Shown here: one piece after another, positions 47,667 through 60,041 of the stretch
Layout of the letters: each line of letters starts with the position of its first letter
Numbering within the stretch: the stretch's first letter is position 1
From: Filosporella fistucella
Taxonomy: Eukaryota; Ascomycota; Leotiomycetes; Helotiales
DNA: 64,000 nucleotides
Reading direction: 5' to 3'
Assembly: GCA_030077755.1 (NCBI GenBank)
Contig: JAQJZZ010000013.1
Coordinates: 2,137,696-2,201,695 of the forward strand
Position numbers and translations under genes: made by a program
The notes under the pieces: generated by a model
Database searches by the model: none
What the model was told of the DNA's origin: nothing
What the model saw: only the letters and a program-made list of their open reading frames with translations

Positions 47667-49473
47667 CTTGCGGGTATGGCAATCGCAAGTCGAGTCTCCT
47701 ACGGCTTATACAATTATACAAGGAGGAAGATGGAATAGTAAAACTTATAAAAATCTACCGATTCGGCTGGGAGAAGTAAAATATATAATGAGCGTTGGGT
47801 ATGAGGGTGAGTATTATTGAAGAGGCGGAACGTGAAGGTAATCCAGCAGCGCGGAAAGGTAAAGTAGAATAGGTATTCGTCGGAAGGCTTAAAGAGTGTG
47901 ATGTAAAGATATTGAGGTTGGGAGATCGAACGAGTCGCCTGGAGGCTCAGCGGAATTCAGGAGGTGAGGTGAAGTGAGCTGGTACCTATACAGAGTAGGG
48001 AGGTGAGATGTGGGATGGGATTGGGATGGTGGCAGTCGTGCCGAGATGGCCGCTGCGCCGCAAAATTTGAATGGCAGATTGCTGGGCAATCCCAAAGGAG
48101 AAATATATAAGAAAATGTAGAAATAAAAGGGCAGGGGGGAGAGAGGTGCTAGTAAAGTGTGTAAAATGAAATTTTCTATGCGAGGAGGATGAAGGTAGGT
48201 AGGTAGGATTAGGAGTAAGTATATATGATATTCATTGAAAAAAATCAGACGCGTGCGATTGAAAATGAGGGTACCAATACCACTTCTATCACATTGCGTT
48301 GGGGAAGCGGTTCAACGGCTTACTGTACAGTACTGTATAGTACTGTAATGTAATGTACAGTAAGGCTTGGTGCCCGTCGATAAGATAACCCAGCGATCTC
48401 GCCTTATATTAACGTACAGTACGTACAGTACGGTACCTAGGTATGTACAATAAAATAATATAGAAAAATGGACTCAACTCGATATGAGATGCTCCATCTC
48501 GTTTTTTTACACTTTATTTATATGTCTAAATATGTGTACATGATTCGTGACATTCGATCATAGAATCCCAACCCATTATTGTTATTTTCCTCATTCGCAG
48601 ACTCTAAAGAAAAAGAGAATCTCCGCCTGCTAACCCAAACATTGTAGAATTTCTATGATTAAGGTTCAGGTCAAAAAGAATTAAGGGGTTAGGAGGTTGG
48701 TTATTACCTGAAGGTTCTCGTCAATTGGCTGTAACATTTGAAGCAGCTACACGGATCACTGGCTGCCCTCAGCCCTGTCTGCTGGTCCTTTTGCTTTCCT
48801 CCATACTCTCCTTTTCATGCCACGGGAACGGGGTAGGTAGATTAAAATCGAGGTATATCAAACATGCAACAATTCCGAGCCATTATTGTATTGTATCTAT
48901 AAATCTTGAACACGAAATGTATCTTTACGAAGAACCTGCCTATCGCTGTCACATCAAGGGTAATACCAAAGGACATAGCAAGCAGCCTTTGCTGGTGATG
49001 TCGAAGTCGTTGAGGCGGTCATTTTTGCGGGATGTGGAAAGGTGAGTATACTCCCAAAACGAGATGACGAACTTGTAACGATGCAGAGCAAGTGACTCTA
49101 GGATTAAAGATGTTCTGAGTTGCTTAAAGCATGGATTGTCTTTTCTCGAGCTGTTCTATCATATCTCAACGGCAATTTAAGTGCGCATTCGGGGAACACA
49201 GAATGGAGAATACTCCACGACTACGCAACGGCAATTTTCCTTGTAGGCATGGTCAAGTAGACTAGTGTTCAACAAGACAGTGTGAATCGAAATGATAATG
49301 AACCGACGGGGAATATACTAAGGACACTATTGATCGGTTTTCTATTGCGCCCAAAGTCACAACTTGAATATACTTGAATTCGTTCAGGCATTGTTCTGTT
49401 TCCTTACTCTACACTCTGTGTTGTATTTTCAGTATAATTGGTCTCCATTATGATATTCTACATTTTCTTCGTC
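47667..49473. other. Intergenic with GTAC-rich repeat cluster (1.8 kb)
   Basis: The left part holds the promoter of the glycosyltransferase-like gene. Positions 48318-48440 hold a dense cluster of CTGTACAGTA/CGTACAGTA elements. A pyrimidine-rich plus frame at 48725-49045 starts with TTG and is not accepted as a gene. Confidence 0.5.
48318..48440. repeat. GTACAGTA-type palindromic element cluster
   Basis: Within 120 nt there are several near-copies of ACTGTACAGT and CGTACAGTA, many of them self-complementary around GTAC. Similar single or double copies occur at about 32192-32242, 43738-43750 and 44147-44158. It is simple-sequence-like and lies in a gap. No protein-coding value. Confidence 0.6.
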
Positions 49474-50492
49474 TTATACTGCGGCGTTTGCTTGCGCTTT
49501 CTCAACAGCAAAGTTCCATCTTGGATGGTGGACTCTGATCTCTGTGCCATCCTTAGCTTTGCAAGAGATGACAACTTCCTATACGCTAAGTCCCACGAGT
49601 TTCCCTTTGTCTTTTCTTGTAAAACCAGTGTCTTGAGGATATCCCACCACAGCATCTCCCTCCCTGAGTCCTGTGGGGTCTTTTGGGTCGAACTTGAGAT
49701 TCTTCTCACCGAATGGGCCAGGGATCATCTCCTTGACAGCCTCTTCACCAGAAATATTGCGTACCCTTTCTCCCCTCTTCATATTCTCCATTGCTTGATA
49801 TATAGCAGTCGTATAGCACTCGAACCAGGCATATGTCTTCGGGAAGAGTTGAGGTGAGAAAAGCTCTGGGGGCAGAGATCCTTCCATATCATTGGCGAGC
49901 CATTTGAAAACCCAGGCGGCGTGTATATCAAGAAGAGCCGGCCCTGCTCCATCGAGGATCCAATCCCGCTCGCTGGTCAAGACGTCTTCTCCAAGAAATT
50001 GCATGTTTGAGCGCAGCACAGTCAGCGCTTCTGGCCGGAGACTATCTTGATGCTCTTGTGTTACTCGCGACTTCACAGCTCTTTGAGATGCTCAACAAAA
50101 TTCTTGTCCTTCATTACCGGGTGAGCTGAAGGGATTGCGGCTGGAGCGTACTTGAAAACAATCGCATCGGTCCACTTCTCCAACAGCCGCTCAAGCGCGC
50201 GGTCTTGAGCGTTCGTCGCAGAAATGCTGGGTCTTTCTCTGGTCACCGGGTATAGAGCGCTGAGCTCCTCGAGCATAAGGGGGGTGTCGCAATATACATC
50301 ACGGCCTGTTGACATCACTGGAATCCGGCGATACTTCACTCCCAGTGTGTCCAAGTCTGGTCGCGGCTGTGTGACTGGCTGCTCGCATGACCAGTATGGG
50401 ATTCCGTGAAGAGACAGGTAAGCAGTCACCTTCTGACTCCTGGGAGAGAATGGATAGTGAAATAAAATTATAGGTGCATCTGGCGTCGACAT
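49474..50492 (-). pseudogene. Glutathione S-transferase-like gene, inactivated
   Basis: Would detoxify or modify electrophiles with glutathione. Reading from 50492 (MSTPDAPIILFHYPFSPRSQ) gives the thioredoxin-like N-terminal GST domain with KVTAYLSLHGIPY, GVKYRRIPVMSTGRDVYCDT and LMLEELSALYP, to codon GAGCTG; the frame then hits TGA at 50073-50075. Moving one base restores the GST C-terminal domain (SRVTQEHQDSLRPEAL, LLDIHAAWVFKWLAND, AWFECYTTAIYQAME). That frame runs to GGACTTAGCGTA then TAG at 49579-49581, after which it stays open through EVVISCKAKDGTEIRVHHPR to TAA at 49474. One C-to-T change (CAG to TAG) explains the stop, so the gene carries a frameshift and a nonsense mutation. It sits just left of the RIP-degraded tract. 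Alternative: sequence errors at two places. Confidence 0.75.
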
Positions 50493-50694
50493 TCTTTGGT
50501 GCAAGGCGTGTTTGGTCTAGCAATTTAATATATGTATAGTCTCTAAGTGGATACAAGGCAGCTCGCCCCTCTCCGTGCATTGGCAAATATACATGTATAC
50601 CCTCAAGTAGAGATTAGTGAATATAGCATTATATGAAGTGGAGAGGGTGTTCTGGCCGTGGTCTAGCCTTGGGTTCTCTGCACTAATTGGATTC

Positions 50695-52630
50695 CTAAGT
50701 ACTTTAGATTTTACGACTTTATAAAGTATTAAGGGCTAATTTGGCTTAAGCATAATTTAATATATATTAAATTATACTTAAGCTATATAAAAGTATTATT
50801 AATATATAAATTATAAAATTATATAAAATTTCTTTTTAAATTCCTTTATTTTATTAATTTTATAAGTTAAAAAATAAATTATAATATAAGAAAAAATATT
50901 TTATATCTTATTATTTAGCTTTTTAAATTAAATAAAAATATTAATATTATAATAAAGCTAATATAATAAAAAAAGAATTTTTTATTATTATTATATATTA
51001 TTAAAATATAATAAAACTTAAAAATTATTTATTTATATTAAAAATAATAATTTAAATATTTAAATAAATATTTATTATATTCTTATATTTATTCTTATAT
51101 TATAAATATAATAATTTAAGAAAAAACTTTAAATCTTAAAATTATTTAAATTACAAATATAATATTAATATATATATATATATAAAATTAAGGTTAAATA
51201 ATATTAATTATTAATAAGACTTTTATATAAGGTATATTTTTATATTATTTTTTAATTAATTATACTTTTTATAAGTTTTCTTTTATAATCTTAAGATTAA
51301 GGCTTATTTAATATATTTTAATACTTATATTATTTCTGTTAGATTTATAATTATTAAATTTTTTAAAAATTTTTTAAAAGTTTTTTAAAAAAGGAGAAAA
51401 CCTTTTAAGAAAAGATTTCTCATAATCTAACCGTAATAAGTTACTATAAAATTATATATAAGCTTTTTAATACTATTATTACTTATATTATAAGTTATAG
51501 CTTCCTATTATAGCTTAGCGTCTTTATATAAATAATATTAGGTTTTTTGGACTTTTGAAAAGTTCTAATAACTTTGGATTTCTAATCAATAGAATCTACT
51601 AGAATTAATTATTTGAATATTTAAATCGAGTTAATTCCTGTATTTAAGAATCAAGTAAAAAGTCAAGTAAAAATATACTTATTATTATTACTCCTTATTA
51701 ATAAGCCTTACAGCTTAAGCGATACTTCCACCCTCCTTTGATATATATATATATAATAAAGGTTACCCCTTAACCTATATTATATATTTTATATCTTATA
51801 AGAATTTAAGTCTTTAAAGCTTTAATAAGATTACGTAGCCACGTAATATATAATCTCTTATTAAGTAAGACTTTTTATTTATTAAGCTTATAATTTATTA
51901 TTTATAATTAAATTAAGTTTTTAATTACAATTTTTAAGAATTTTTTTTTATATATTTCTTAATAATAATATTTTTTTAATATTAAATTATTTATAAATCT
52001 TAATTATTTTCTTTTTTATTTAAAAATAAATATTTAATCTTAGTTATAAGCTATTTAATAATAATTTTAAAATAAATTTACTTAAAGGAATAATTAAATT
52101 AATATTAATTTTTAAGGAATAATTATTATACTTTAAAAAGATTATTTCTTAATTTTCTTAAATTTGATAATATATAATTATATTATAATACTTAATTAAC
52201 TTAATTATAATATTATAATATTATTTATATTAAAAATATTATTATAATTTAAGATTCTTAAGCTTAATTTATTTATATTTACTTTTAATTTAAATTTTTT
52301 TTAATTATTTTTTATTTTAAATTCTTTAAATACTCTTAGCTTATAAATAATTATAATTATAAATATATAATAAATTAGCTTAATTATTATAATAAAATAA
52401 AGAATTGGTTTAATATATTAAGAATAAGTTTTATAAATTAATATAATTCAAATTCTTTTATAAGTTTTTAATATCTTTTAATATTATATTTAATAAAATA
52501 AGTAAATAAAATTAAAATAATTAAAAGAAGATAAATATCTTTTTGCTTTATGTCTTTAATTATTTAAAATATAAATTATAAAAATATAATCTTAAAGAAA
52601 TCTCAAGAATTCAATAAAGTATAAAGGTTT
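50695..52630. other. RIP-degraded AT-rich tract 1
   Basis: Very AT-rich, few GC dinucleotides and only TA-rich runs, with no coding frame. The switch from normal composition comes within about 100 nt, just past the GST-like pseudogene start. An LTR-like copy lies inside at about 51337-51800. This pattern is that of RIP acting on repeats, changing C to T (and G to A), mainly at CpA. Confidence 0.85.
51337..51800 (+). mobile_element. LTR-like copy 1 (short form)
   Basis: Begins TGTTAGATTTATAATTA and ends near ATATCTTATA. Matches copies 2 and 3 in order: GGAGAAAACCTTTTAAG, TAGCTTCCTATTATAGC, GCGTCTTTATATAAATAA, ACCTATATTATATA. It lacks the extra 107 nt seen in the other copies. TG start and TA (probably RIP-changed CA) end fit an LTR. 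Confidence 0.65.
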
Positions 52631-52669
52631 TTAACCGTTGCTAAGAACCAATATCCTGCCTTTCCCACA

Positions 52670-53053
52670 TCACAAAAAGAGCAGCCCAGAAATCACCACT
52701 GCACAGGTAGCAATCCACTTCCCCCTAGCTCCGATCTGTACACCCCCAGAGGCACCTATATTAGAGCCAGTGATTGATACACCACTCTGGCTAAGATTAT
52801 TTCTGCCCAGACACCCGTTCCAAGCTTGCAAACCCGCAGGTGACAGGGTAGGGAGTTGGCACCAAAAGTAACACCCTTCGGCCAACTGAACAGCATTGGG
52901 CGCGCAGCAAGTGACCATGGGCGTGTAAGACCCATTGCGGGCTGGGATAAAACCATAAGTGATATTGGAGGGGGCGCTAGAACCAATTGATGATGGCAGC
53001 TCGCTTGGGGGTGGACAGGAGCTGTAGTTAAATGGGAGAGTGAGGGTGTCCAT
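52670..53053 (-). CDS. Small Cys-containing surface-type protein in a composition island
   Basis: An intact 127-codon frame from ATG 53053. The product MDTLTLPFNYSSCPPPSELP has a conserved-looking stretch SYTPMVTCCAPNAVQLAEGC followed by YFWCQLPTLSPAGLQAWNGC, so seven or eight Cys lie in the middle. The C-terminus GKWIATCAVVISGLLFL is hydrophobic and fits a GPI signal. No N-terminal signal peptide is in this exon, so an upstream exon may be lost or unseen. Codons and GC content are normal, unlike both flanks. It resembles a group of fungal small surface proteins I cannot name. Neighbours are LTR copies 1 (left) and 2 (right, inverted). Confidence 0.6.
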   Translation of the reverse strand: MDTLTLPFNYSSCPPPSELPSSIGSSAPSNITYGFIPARNGSYTPMVTCCAPNAVQLAEGCYFWCQLPTLSPAGLQAWNGCLGRNNLSQSGVSITGSNIGASGGVQIGARGKWIATCAVVISGLLFL

Positions 53054-53214
53054 GTCGGATTGAGGTTGTGATGCGCTTGGCGATACTGGTGAGATCGAGG
53101 TTGTTTTGATCTAGCTTATGGAAATTCCAAGAAAGTGCAGGATGAGAATATTGGATTAAAATGGGTGGTGGGTGAGGAATAAGTAGTGCAGAAGGGATGA
53201 ACTTCTTTATTCCA

Positions 53215-55335
53215 ATATTAAAGTATATACTTTGGAGCAGGTTAAATAGTTCTATTAAGAGATTTTGAGAAGGCTTGGCGTGTATATTAAGTAAGGTATT
53301 AAAAAACCAACCGGTTAAAGCTATTATAGAGCATATTATATTATAGGCTCTTAGCTTTAATCTTAATCAGGTTTTAAGGCTCTCATAGCTCTTAATGGCG
53401 GGTAATATAATTTAAGCGGATAAGATTAAAATATATTATTAGGCTCTCCGTCTGCTAAATTTAGCAAGTTGCACTATTATAATTATGGATCCCAAAGGTA
53501 AAACCTAAAGTAAGTAAATTAATATATAATTTTAATTTAAAAAAAGAAAAGTTTTATAAAAAAAAGATAAGGCTATATATAATTATAATTATAAGGCTAA
53601 GATAATTTATATATAACTTAATAAATATAATAATAAAATTAAGCTTAATAATTAAATCTTATATTAATTATATATAATAATAATAATATCCTTTTAAGAA
53701 AATTTATTCTTAAATATATTATTATTTATTCTTAAGGTTTATTATATATTATTCTTTATAAGTTTTAATTATAATTATAAGTTTTTTTTAAAGATTTTTA
53801 TTATTTAAAGCCTTTTTTTATAAAATTATATTATATAATAATATAAATATATAATATATAATATAAATAAGGGGTAAACCTTTATTATATATATATATTA
53901 AAGGAAGGTGAAAGTGTCGCTTAAGCTATAAGGCTTATTAATAAGGAATAATAATAATAAGTATATTTTTACTTAACTTTTTACTTAATTCTTAAATATA
54001 GGAATTAGCTCGATTTAAATATTTAAATAATTAATTCTAATAGATTTTATTAATTAGAAATCCACTATTAATATTAATAATATTATAAGCTATGTGATAT
54101 TATTAATTAATAATCACATATAAGAACGCGTAATCCATTACGTTAATTTTAGCTAATTGATTAGAAATCCAAAGTTATTAAAACTTTTTAAAAGTCCAAA
54201 AACCTAACATTATTTATATAAAGACGCTAAGCTATAATAGGAAGCTATAACTTATAATATAAGTAATAATAGTATTAATAAGCTTATATATAATTTTATA
54301 GTAACTTATTACGGTTAAATTATGAGAAATCTTTTCTTAAAAAAGTTTTCTGCTTTTTTAAAAAAAATTAAAAAAATTAAAAAAATTTAATAATTATCAA
54401 TTTAACAAAAATTATAATTATTAAAATCTTAAAATTTATTATAAACATAAATAATATTTATTTAAACCTTATAAGACTTTAAATTATAATAAATCAACTT
54501 ATATTAAAAAATTTATAAAGATATCTAAAAAAAAAAAAAAATTTAAATTTTTTTTTATTAAAGGTTTATTTATAAATATTTTAATTTAATTATAAGTCTT
54601 ATTAATTATTTAAAAGGAATAAAGAATAATATAAAAACAAAATCTTTTATTATCTTTTATTTATATTCTTAAAGTTATTATAAGCTTTAATATACTTAAA
54701 AAAACTTTTTATAAAAAGCTTTTCTTATTTTATTTTAATTATTTTTAAAGAATTAAATTAAAGATAAATGCCTTTAAATTTATTATATTATATATAATGA
54801 AGAAATATTAGCTATTATTAAAAGCTTTAAGGAATAATAATATTATTTTAAAAGTATTATTTATATAATTAAAATAATTATAAATTATAATATTCTTAGA
54901 TATAAAAGTATTTAAAGGGAAGATAATTTAAATAAATAATATATTCATTTATATATAATTTTAAAATTAAATATATAATTAAAATTATATTTATTTAATT
55001 ATATTTAATAATTTATAAGAGCTTTTTAAATATTTTTTAAAAAAAATTATTTTAATATTTTTAAAAGCCTAAAAATTTAATTTTATATAAAATATAATTT
55101 ATTTTGCTTATTAGATTAGCTTTTATTTATATCTTATATTTAATAACTTAATTAAATTATATACAGGATTATATAATTAAATTAAGGGAATTAAGGTAAA
55201 TTAAGGAAATTAATATTAATTTATAGAATTTATTTAAGAATATTAGTTTTATATAAAATTAGCGCTTTTATTATTAAATAAGAGCTTTGTGCTTAACTTT
55301 AAATAATATTCTTTATACTTAATAATATTGCAACT
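53215..55335. other. RIP-degraded AT-rich tract 2
   Basis: Same AT-rich character as tract 1. Contains the inverted LTR-like copy 2. No coding frame. The border with the rhodopsin-like island at about 55335 is sharp. Confidence 0.85.
53845..54407 (-). mobile_element. LTR-like copy 2 (inverted, long form)
   Basis: Reverse complement matches copies 1 and 3, from TGTTAAATT at 54407 leftwards to about 53845. Carries the extra segment with TATGTGATATTATTAATT-type palindrome and ACGCGTAATCCATTACG. Inverted relative to the other two copies. Confidence 0.65.
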
Positions 55336-55595
55336 AGAACCGTTTCTGTAATATACCTATCCCTTACCCAAAACCCTATGAGCATTGGCCCGTGGAGCAA
55401 CCATTACAATAATGCGCAACTCAAAATGCCCACAGAAGCACACAAGTCCCAATTCCTCTTCTCTTAGCTATTCCGCTACCCCGATCTCCTAGATGGCCCC
55501 TGATCTAGTCCCCAACCATATCCCATATCTCGCAGCACTGCTGGTTCTGACCTTCCTTTCAACCCATTCACGAGTTGCATGTGCCACAAGCAGAC
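55336..55595. other. 3' flank of rhodopsin-like gene
   Basis: Normal composition, no ORF of note on the minus strand. Holds the transcript tail of the rhodopsin-like gene. Confidence 0.4.
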
Positions 55596-56590
55596 TCAAG
55601 ATTCATGTATCAGCTCTTCTTGACTTGATTGGCTTCCCTGACTACCCAATAAAGGGTTCCACATCTTCTGAATGAGAGGCTTTATTACAGCAGCTGTTGC
55701 GCATATTATTCCGGTGGTGAACTCGATGCCCGACCATATAGTGAAATCTGGGACATGCCATGTAAAATCTTCAACTGCAATCACCCTCGCGAGCATAGAT
55801 GTACGGATCAAACAAGCTGCGATCGTCAGCCAGCCTAGGTTCACGACACATAGAACGCCTATTTTGGTTCGCCGTGATAAACACAGTTTGATGATAGACG
55901 GCTGTGCAACAAGAATGAGGGTCAAATCGGTGATCACACTGCAGATGGTGCTAACGAAGAAAAGGGGGTTGACATTAATACAGTGACCGTCAATTCTCTT
56001 GTCCCATGCGAAGGGGATTGGATGACAAGCGAATGCCACCACCAGAATGATCATCCAGTGAGATATGAGTGCTAAAACCAAGGCGCCAATGATAATAGAT
56101 CTAACCGTCTTGGAGGCCTGCTTCGAAAATATGCGATAATAGAGGAAGGCGATACTCGATTTGAGAACCCAGCTGTGCAGGTTACAGAGTATCAATTCGA
56201 CATATGTGCAGAGTAAAAAAGATGCGAGGTCATTTTTTGAAACGTCCTTGAAGTGCTTGCCAGCACCATATTTCGTCTGAAGGCAACCGACTACCATGTA
56301 GGCAGCAAGAAAGACCTGCATTTGTTAGACACTACAAATGAAGCCTTCTGTAAGGAGCGCAGAACCCATGAAAGTACAACCAAGCTGTCATCAAGCTTCC
56401 ATGCTTTTTGCACAATCCAGCGTGAAGATACTCTTGCTAGCAAGAAGAGTGATGAGATAAAAAGAAATGTTAAGTTCAGTTGGATGATTAGATCTTGTCG
56501 GGATTGGAAAGGGGTCTAATGTCTGATCAGCCTGTATATATGACCTCTAGAATTTGGAAGGCATACCGAGATGCCTGATGAATTTTCCAT
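55596..56590 (-). CDS. Rhodopsin-like fungal integral membrane protein
   Basis: Three exons (56567-56590, 56366-56515, 55596-56315; introns 51 and 50 nt) give 297 residues with no lesion. Product begins MENSSGIS and has several membrane helices: LNLTFLFISSLFLLARVSSR, VFLAAYMVVGCLQTKYGAGK, LVLALISHWMIILVVAFACH, VSTICSVITDLTLILVAQPS and GIICATAAVIKPLIQKMWNP. KAWKLDDSLVVLSW and CHPIPFAWDKRIDGHCINVN are the family's hallmark stretches of the fungal rhodopsin domain (PF20684 type), proteins that often sit near effector or SAT-like secreted genes in plant-associated fungi. Splice donors GTATGC (first) and GTTCTG (second) are acceptable. It is a normal-composition island between two RIP-degraded tracts. 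No lysine retinal site can be judged from sequence alone; function unknown. Confidence 0.88.
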
Positions 56591-56999
56591 ATTTCTGATA
56601 ATAGTATAGAACATGTACCGACAAGAGGCAATAGAGATTGCCCCAATACTTTAATCAAGCTGTGGGGGATAGAAGAGATAGATATTGAGAGTAGTGGTGG
56701 TTGCCAGTATTGATAATTGAGTTTGGACTATGGAACTTGCCACTAATACATCTATAGCCAGAATCATCCGAGACTCAAAAGGAGCCAATGGGGGGGATTA
56801 AATTTGCGACTAAGACGCGCAAATTGCAGGCTTTGATGATGGCGGCAGCTGCCGCGGTATATATCAGGAAAATCTTTAGAATACAAAGAGCGCTATAAGT
56901 GTCAAATAGATTCATTGCGATAATGATATGAAAATGGCACGTAACGCTAATAAAGTATGTTATGGTTATAATCACGGCTATGGCCTAAGACTTAGCAAT
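56591..56999. other. Flank of rhodopsin-like gene
   Basis: Normal to low GC transition. It is the likely promoter of the rhodopsin-like gene. Short frames here show no protein character. Confidence 0.4.
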
Positions 57000-59900
57000 C
57001 TGATTAGGTTATAGAGAATCATATTTAAATAAAATATTTAATAAAGTATTAATATATATATTTAGCTTTAAAGATAATTAAATTAAATATTAAGCTTATA
57101 AAAACCTTTAAAATTAAATTATTTAATATATATATATAATAATATAAATATTAAATTATAAGTTAATATATAAAAATATAATATAAAGGCAATTTAAATA
57201 TTATTATAAAAGCTTTTATTTTATTTAAAATTATTTTATTTTTTATATATTAAAACCTTTTAATAAGTTTTAATTAAAGCTTTAATTAATAATAAATTAT
57301 TTAAATTAAAGTAATTCATAATTATATATATTATAATATTATTATAACTTTTTTTTTTTTTAATATTTTAAAGAAAATTAAAAATAAATTAAAGTTTAAG
57401 TTTAATAAACCTTAATTAATTCTTATTATAATAATTTATTTACAATTTCTTAAAATCTTCTTAAAAGTATATTATATTATATTATTTGTATTTATTATAT
57501 TTAATATTAAAAAAATATATTTAAATATTATTTATAAGTTTAATAATACAGTAAAGGGTTAAAAAAGTAAATTAAATATATTTTTTAAAAAAATGTTTAT
57601 ATTTTAATATATATTCAATATTATAATATATTACTTTTAATAATAATAACTTTTTTACTTTATTTAAAGGGAATTTAATATTTTAATAAAGGCTAAGGAT
57701 AATAAAGCTATTAAAGCTATTATTATTACTTTAAAAGATTTTTTAAATCTAATATATATAAAAGCTCTTAAGACTTTAATTAATATAATTTTTATTTTAT
57801 TAAAGGATATTTATATTCTTTAATACAATTTTATAATAAGTTTATATCCTTTTAAATTTATTTTATATTAATTTTATTCTTTTTAATATTTATAAATATA
57901 TATTTTATACCTTTATAATCCTTAATAAAATTGTTAATATTTTATTAATTAAGTTTTTAATAAATTTAATAATTAAAATAAGTTTAAATATAATTAATTA
58001 TAATAATTTAATAATTCTTAAATATTTTAAAAGCAATTTGCCTTTATAAATATTAAAGGCAAAATTAATTTAGATTTAATAATTAAAAAAGCTTATATAA
58101 TAAAGGCTATTATTAATAATTTAAAAAGGTTTAAATTAAATATTCTTTTAAGCCTAAAAATAAAAATAAAAATAATATAAAGGAAAATTAAAATAGTATT
58201 ATTATAATTATTATTAAAAAGTTTTAAAAAGTAAATAAAGTAAAGATAATTAAAGAAAATATAGAAAGCCTTTAAATTAATATTTTAATAGCTTTAAATT
58301 TAATATAATAATTTCCCTTATTTTATAATAATTTCCCTTATTTTATAATAATAAAACTTAAATTAAAAAGATTTTAAAACTATTTTAATTATTAATATAA
58401 TAAGAGCATATTTTTATTAAAAGCAAAGATATATATTTATAAAATAAAGAATATATATTAATTATATTAAGCTATTTTTATATTTATAATTTAAACTAAA
58501 TACTATTATTAATAATATTAATAAAATTTAATTTTAAATTTAATTTATTTATAATTTTTCTTATGAAATTAATTATAAATTCCTTAATAAATTCTTTTTA
58601 ATTTATAAAACTTAAACTTTTTATAATAAATTTATTAAGACTTATAAGATTAATAAGAATAAAATTATAATTAAGATATTAATATTTAAGAATTAAATTA
58701 ATATAAAGCCTTTTAAGCTTTTCTTTCTTAGCTTTATTTTTATTATCTTATTTTTTTAAAGCTTTACTTTTTATTAATATGCTTTTAAGAAGGCTTCCTT
58801 TATAATTATAAGCTTGTTTAAAGTTTCTTAAAATATATTATTTATATAATCTTTCTTAAACTTAATTAATTTGACTTTAATAATATATTTAATATTAAAA
58901 ATCATATTATTTATTAATATTCTTATTACCTTTTTCTTTTCTTTTTTTTTATTTCTTTAATTTTATAACTTTAATATTTTTATTTATAAGAGCTTAATTA
59001 AAATAATAAAAAGAAATTAAGTTAAAAGATTATTTATTATAATAATATGCTTTACTTTATATTATTATTAATATATTATGGTTATAAGGCTATAATAAAA
59101 GGAAAATTATGCTAGCCCTTAATAGTCTTAAGAATTAATTAAGAAAATAAGGGAAGTTATAAGAGGCGGTCTCGCTATATAATATTCTTATAATATTATT
59201 TTGCCAAAAATAATTCTCCGCGTTTTATTTATATAATATTTAATACTTATAAAATTATAGGGCTAAGGGTTTTAGCTTTATAAGATTAGTTTAATAAGTA
59301 TTATATACTTGGTTTTATGCTTTATATCCGTAAAAGCTAAGCTATAATATTCCTTTCTTATTAACCTTTATTAGCCTTTAAAATGTCCCTTATTTAGGTC
59401 CCCTTCTTTTAACCTTAAATAATTCCCTAAATATAATTATTTTATTATTTTTAATCTTTATTATTCGCTATTCTTAGCTTTAATAAATAATAATATCTTT
59501 TCTTTAAATTATCTCATATAATTCTCTTATTTAAGGGTCTTTTTAATAAACCTTTTTATAAAGCTAATACTTGATAATATACTAGTTTCCTTTATTTACG
59601 TGCCAAGTTCCTTTATTAACTGCTTTATATTTAACTCTCTATTTTCCTTCTTTTATAAGTAATTTTAATTAAGTATTAGTCTTTGCTTCCTTTAATTATT
59701 CTTTTATTATCTAATAAATGCTTAATTATTATTTAATAATATAAGCCTTTCTTAATATTATAGGTCTTAGAGTTTGCTTAGCCTTAGGTATTCCCCTTAT
59801 TATTATATTTAAAGACTTCTTTCCCTTTTAATTCCCCTTTTTCCTTGCTTTATATAATAATATAATATGGCTAAGAAGTTTATAATTAAAATAAAGTCCC

Positions 59901-60041
59901 TTTTTTTAATGGTTTTAAAGAATTTCTAAGAATAGCTTTTTTCCTTTAAAGCCTTTTTTCTTTTCTTTAAAGGTTGCATTTATTTATATAAGATTATAAT
60001 ATTAATTACGTAATTAATAGCATATATTATTTCCTAATTTA
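57000..60041. other. RIP-degraded AT-rich tract 3
   Basis: AT-rich and without a coding frame. An exact 20-bp direct duplication (two adjacent copies of ATTTCCCTTATTTTATAATA) is at 58311-58350. GC rises slightly in 59100-60000, where C/T-rich stretches may be older transposon remains on the minus strand, but none can be named. Confidence 0.8.
58311..58350 (+). repeat. 20-bp direct duplication
   Basis: Two exact adjacent copies of a 20-nt unit in AT-rich sequence. A plain replication slip is the likely origin. Confidence 0.9.

Noticed and set aside
48725..49045. 106-codon plus frame with a hydrophobic start.
   Set aside because: It begins with TTG, has no family resemblance and lies in a gap rich in simple repeats.
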